Shown here: in pieces, positions 62,276 through 64,000 of the stretch
How positions within the stretch are numbered: the stretch's first letter is position 1
Layout of the letters: each line of letters opens with the position of its first letter
NCBI GenBank assembly: GCA_028284605.1
Contig: JANQRL010000033.1
Coordinates: 118,813 to 182,812, forward strand
Direction of reading: 5' to 3'
Length of the DNA stretch: 64,000 bases
Source of the DNA: Paracoccaceae bacterium
Lineage (GTDB): Bacteria; Pseudomonadota; Alphaproteobacteria; Rhodobacterales; Rhodobacteraceae
Program-made: the position numbers and the translations under genes
The notes under the pieces: model-generated
The model's input: only the letters and a program-made list of their open reading frames with translations
Told to the model about the DNA's origin: nothing
The model's database searches: none

Positions 62276-63556
62276 CTACTCCGCCGCGATCATGCGGCCC
62301 TTGATCCGGTCCTCGATCTCGTCGCGGAAATTGCGGATCAGGCCCTGGATCGGCCAGGCAGCGGCATCGCCGAGGGCGCAGATCGTGTGGCCCTCGACCT
62401 GTTTGGTGACGTCGAAGAGCATATCGATCTCCGCGACCTCCGCCTCGCCGCGCACCAGGCGGTCCATCACCCGCATCATCCAGCCGGTGCCCTCCCGGCA
62501 GGGCGTGCATTGGCCGCAGCTCTCGTGCTTGTAGAATTTCGACAGCCGCCAGATCGCCTTGATGATGTCGGTGGACTGATCCATCACGATCACCGCCGCG
62601 GTGCCGAGGCCGGAGCCCAGCTCGCCGCGCAGATAGTCGAAATCCATCAGCGCCTCGCGCATGTTCTCGCCGCGCACGCACGGCACGGAAGAGCCGCCCG
62701 GGATCACCGCCTTGAGGTTCGACCAGCCGCCGCGGATGCCGCCGCAATGTTTCTCGATCAGCTCCTCGAAGGGGATCGACATCTCCTCCTCGACGACGCA
62801 AGGCGTGTTCACATGGCCCGAGATCGCGAAGATCTTCGTGCCGGCATTGTTGGCGCGCCCGAACCCAGCGAACCAGTCGCCGCCGCGGCGCAGGATCGTC
62901 GGCACCACCGCGATCGATTCCACATTGTTGACCGTGGTCGGACAGCCATAGAGCCCGGCGCCGGCCGGAAACGGCGGCTTCATCCGGGGCATGCCCTTCT
63001 TGCCTTCGAGGCTCTCGATCAGGGCGGTTTCCTCGCCGCAGATATAGGCACCGGCGCCATGGCTCAGATAGAGGTCGAAATCCCAGCCCGATCCGGCGGC
63101 GTTCCTGCCCAGAAGCCCGGCCTCATAGGCTTCGTCGATGGCGGCCTGAAGCGCCTCCTTCTCACGGATGTACTCGCCGCGGATGTAGATGTAGCAGGCA
63201 TGGGCATTCATCGCGAAGGACGCGATCAGGCAGCCCTCGACCAGCGTATGCGGATCGTGGCGCATGATCTCGCGGTCCTTGCAGGTGCCGGGCTCGCTTT
63301 CGTCGGCATTGACCACGAGATAGGATGGGCGCCCGTCGCTCTCCTTCGGCATGAAGGACCATTTCAGCCCGGTGGGGAAGCCGGCGCCGCCACGCCCGCG
63401 CAGCCCGCTATCCTTCATCTCCTGGACGATCCAGTCCCGGCCCTTCTCGATCAGGTCGGCGGTTCCGTCCCAATGGCCGCGCGCCCGTGCGCCCGCGAGC
63501 GAGCGGTCGTGCATCCCGTAAAGATTGGTGAAGATGCGGTCCTTGTCCTGGAGCAT
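62276..63556 (-). CDS. nuoF: NADH-quinone oxidoreductase subunit F
   Basis: 426 aa, NADH- and FMN-binding subunit with the N3 [4Fe-4S] cluster. Seen are [17 protein letters not shown] (NADH/FMN), [44 protein letters not shown], and the cluster motif [16 protein letters not shown]. Start ATG 63556. Confidence 0.95.
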   Translation of the reverse strand: MLQDKDRIFTNLYGMHDRSLAGARARGHWDGTADLIEKGRDWIVQEMKDSGLRGRGGAGFPTGLKWSFMPKESDGRPSYLVVNADESEPGTCKDREIMRHDPHTLVEGCLIASFAMNAHACYIYIRGEYIREKEALQAAIDEAYEAGLLGRNAAGSGWDFDLYLSHGAGAYICGEETALIESLEGKKGMPRMKPPFPAGAGLYGCPTTVNNVESIAVVPTILRRGGDWFAGFGRANNAGTKIFAISGHVNTPCVVEEEMSIPFEELIEKHCGGIRGGWSNLKAVIPGGSSVPCVRGENMREALMDFDYLRGELGSGLGTAAVIVMDQSTDIIKAIWRLSKFYKHESCGQCTPCREGTGWMMRVMDRLVRGEAEVAEIDMLFDVTKQVEGHTICALGDAAAWPIQGLIRNFRDEIEDRIKGRMIAAE

Positions 63557-63577
63557 GGCCAGCCTGCGGGTTCGGAA

Positions 63578-63790
63578 CTATTTCCGCCGCTTCTGCCATA
63601 TCCCGTAGGTGACGAAAAGCGACCAAATGAACGCGGCGAGCGAGATCAGGTAGAATAGCATCTCATAGCGTGGGGCGAGGCCGAAGAGGCGCACCAGCGT
63701 CGGCGCGAAGACCGCCAGCAGGCCGCCGGCGACGATGGCAAGGGCGGCCTGGCGCCCTTGCCTGGCAATCTCCTCATCGCCGCCAGCCAT
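63578..63790 (-). CDS. Small DUF5337-like membrane protein
   Basis: 70 aa with two membrane helices (LAIVAGGLLAVFAPTLV and MLFYLISLAAFIWSLFVTYG) after a charged lead AGGDEEIARQGRQA, ending in KRRK. Lies between nuoE and nuoF, 4 bases after nuoE. Size and place match the DUF5337 proteins of this family. Confidence 0.7.
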   Translation of the reverse strand: MAGGDEEIARQGRQAALAIVAGGLLAVFAPTLVRLFGLAPRYEMLFYLISLAAFIWSLFVTYGIWQKRRK

Positions 63791-63794
63791 TCCC

Positions 63795-64000
63795 GATCAG
63801 GTCTCCGGATCGGGTTTTGGCGCCGAATCCGGCATCGCCGCCAAGGTGACCTTGGCAGTGCGCCCGCCGGGGGCGGCGGCCTCGTAGGTGGTCGTGGCGG
63901 GCTTGGTCCGGGCCGGAGCATCAGCGGTTTCCGCAGCGGTCTTCTTGGCTGTCTTGGGGGCGGCCTTTGCCGGCGCCGCGCTGGCGGACCCCGGGGCGGG
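63795..64000 (-). CDS. nuoE: NuoE, C-terminal tail (truncated by window)
   Basis: Only the end of the gene is in the window: a low-complexity tail rich in Ala, Lys, Pro and Thr (KAAPKTAKKTAAETADAPAR, TKPATTTYEAAAP, ending DSAPKPDPET). A stop at 63797-63795 precedes the DUF5337-like gene. By operon order this must be nuoE, whose relatives in this group have such extensions, but the thioredoxin-like [2Fe-2S] domain itself lies outside. Confidence 0.7.

Overview
The window reads as part of an alphaproteobacterial chromosome of the Rhodobacteraceae/Roseobacter type. The evidence is a circularly permuted two-piece tmRNA gene with the tag ANDNRAPVALAA, a dmdA-acuI (dimethylsulfoniopropionate) gene pair, a trgA-trgB-cysK cluster, and a nuo (complex I) operon interleaved with small DUF5333/DUF5337-type genes and followed by birA, coaX and RNase J. 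I cannot name the genus from sequence alone.

Bases 1 to about 27,900 form an accessory catabolic region. It has visibly lower GC than the rest and AT-rich intergenic stretches. It encodes four short-chain dehydrogenases, an acetoacetate-decarboxylase-like protein, a carboxymuconolactone-decarboxylase-like protein, an amidase with a tiny overlapping upstream ORF, two paralogous enol-lactonase-like hydrolases, a glutaryl-CoA-dehydrogenase-like enzyme and an MmgE/PrpD protein. It also has two aldehyde dehydrogenases, a class III aminotransferase, a TetR regulator, a sugar-isomerase-like TIM barrel, a complete dipeptide/oligopeptide-type ABC importer and a beta-keto acid cleavage enzyme. A flavin split-barrel protein, a [2Fe-2S] flavoreductase, a cytochrome P450 and its adrenodoxin-type ferredoxin complete the set. 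Together they look like uptake, oxygenation, deamination, oxidation to acids and CoA-ester breakdown of one class of organic compound, possibly a cyclic amine or amide. The substrate is not identifiable from sequence. A recurring operator-like palindrome, A(A/G)TA(T/C)G-N2-(C/T)ATA(C/T)T, sits in most promoter regions of this block and suggests one regulon, plausibly controlled by the TetR protein encoded inside it.

Bases about 27,900 to 28,990 are a junction: a decayed IS6-family transposase, the C-terminal scrap of a serine recombinase, short CCCTGTTCC repeats, and then tRNA-Ser(GGA). The 3' end of the tRNA faces the catabolic block, the usual geometry of a genomic island attachment site.

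From 29,000 to the end the sequence is high-GC core chromosome. First come a Tat-exported metallo-beta-lactamase-fold protein, an EEP-family nuclease/phosphatase, and an AlaX-like editing protein with an MscS channel and cysteine synthase in overlapping order. TrgB/TrgA, a cyclopropane fatty acid synthase and a DNA photolyase follow. Next is a tightly overlapping operon DUF2182-DUF1326-DinB-dmdA-acuI. Then come ssrA (tmRNA), a DUF1194 protein and, on the minus strand, the long nuoE...nuoN-birA-coaX-rnj run. Two copies of a ~217-bp intergenic repeat (31.0 and 40.1 kb), a ~101-bp tandem repeat between coaX and birA, and several short perfect palindromes lie between core genes. A 58-codon gene between nuoH and nuoI is a well supported small gene that a length-limited gene search would miss.
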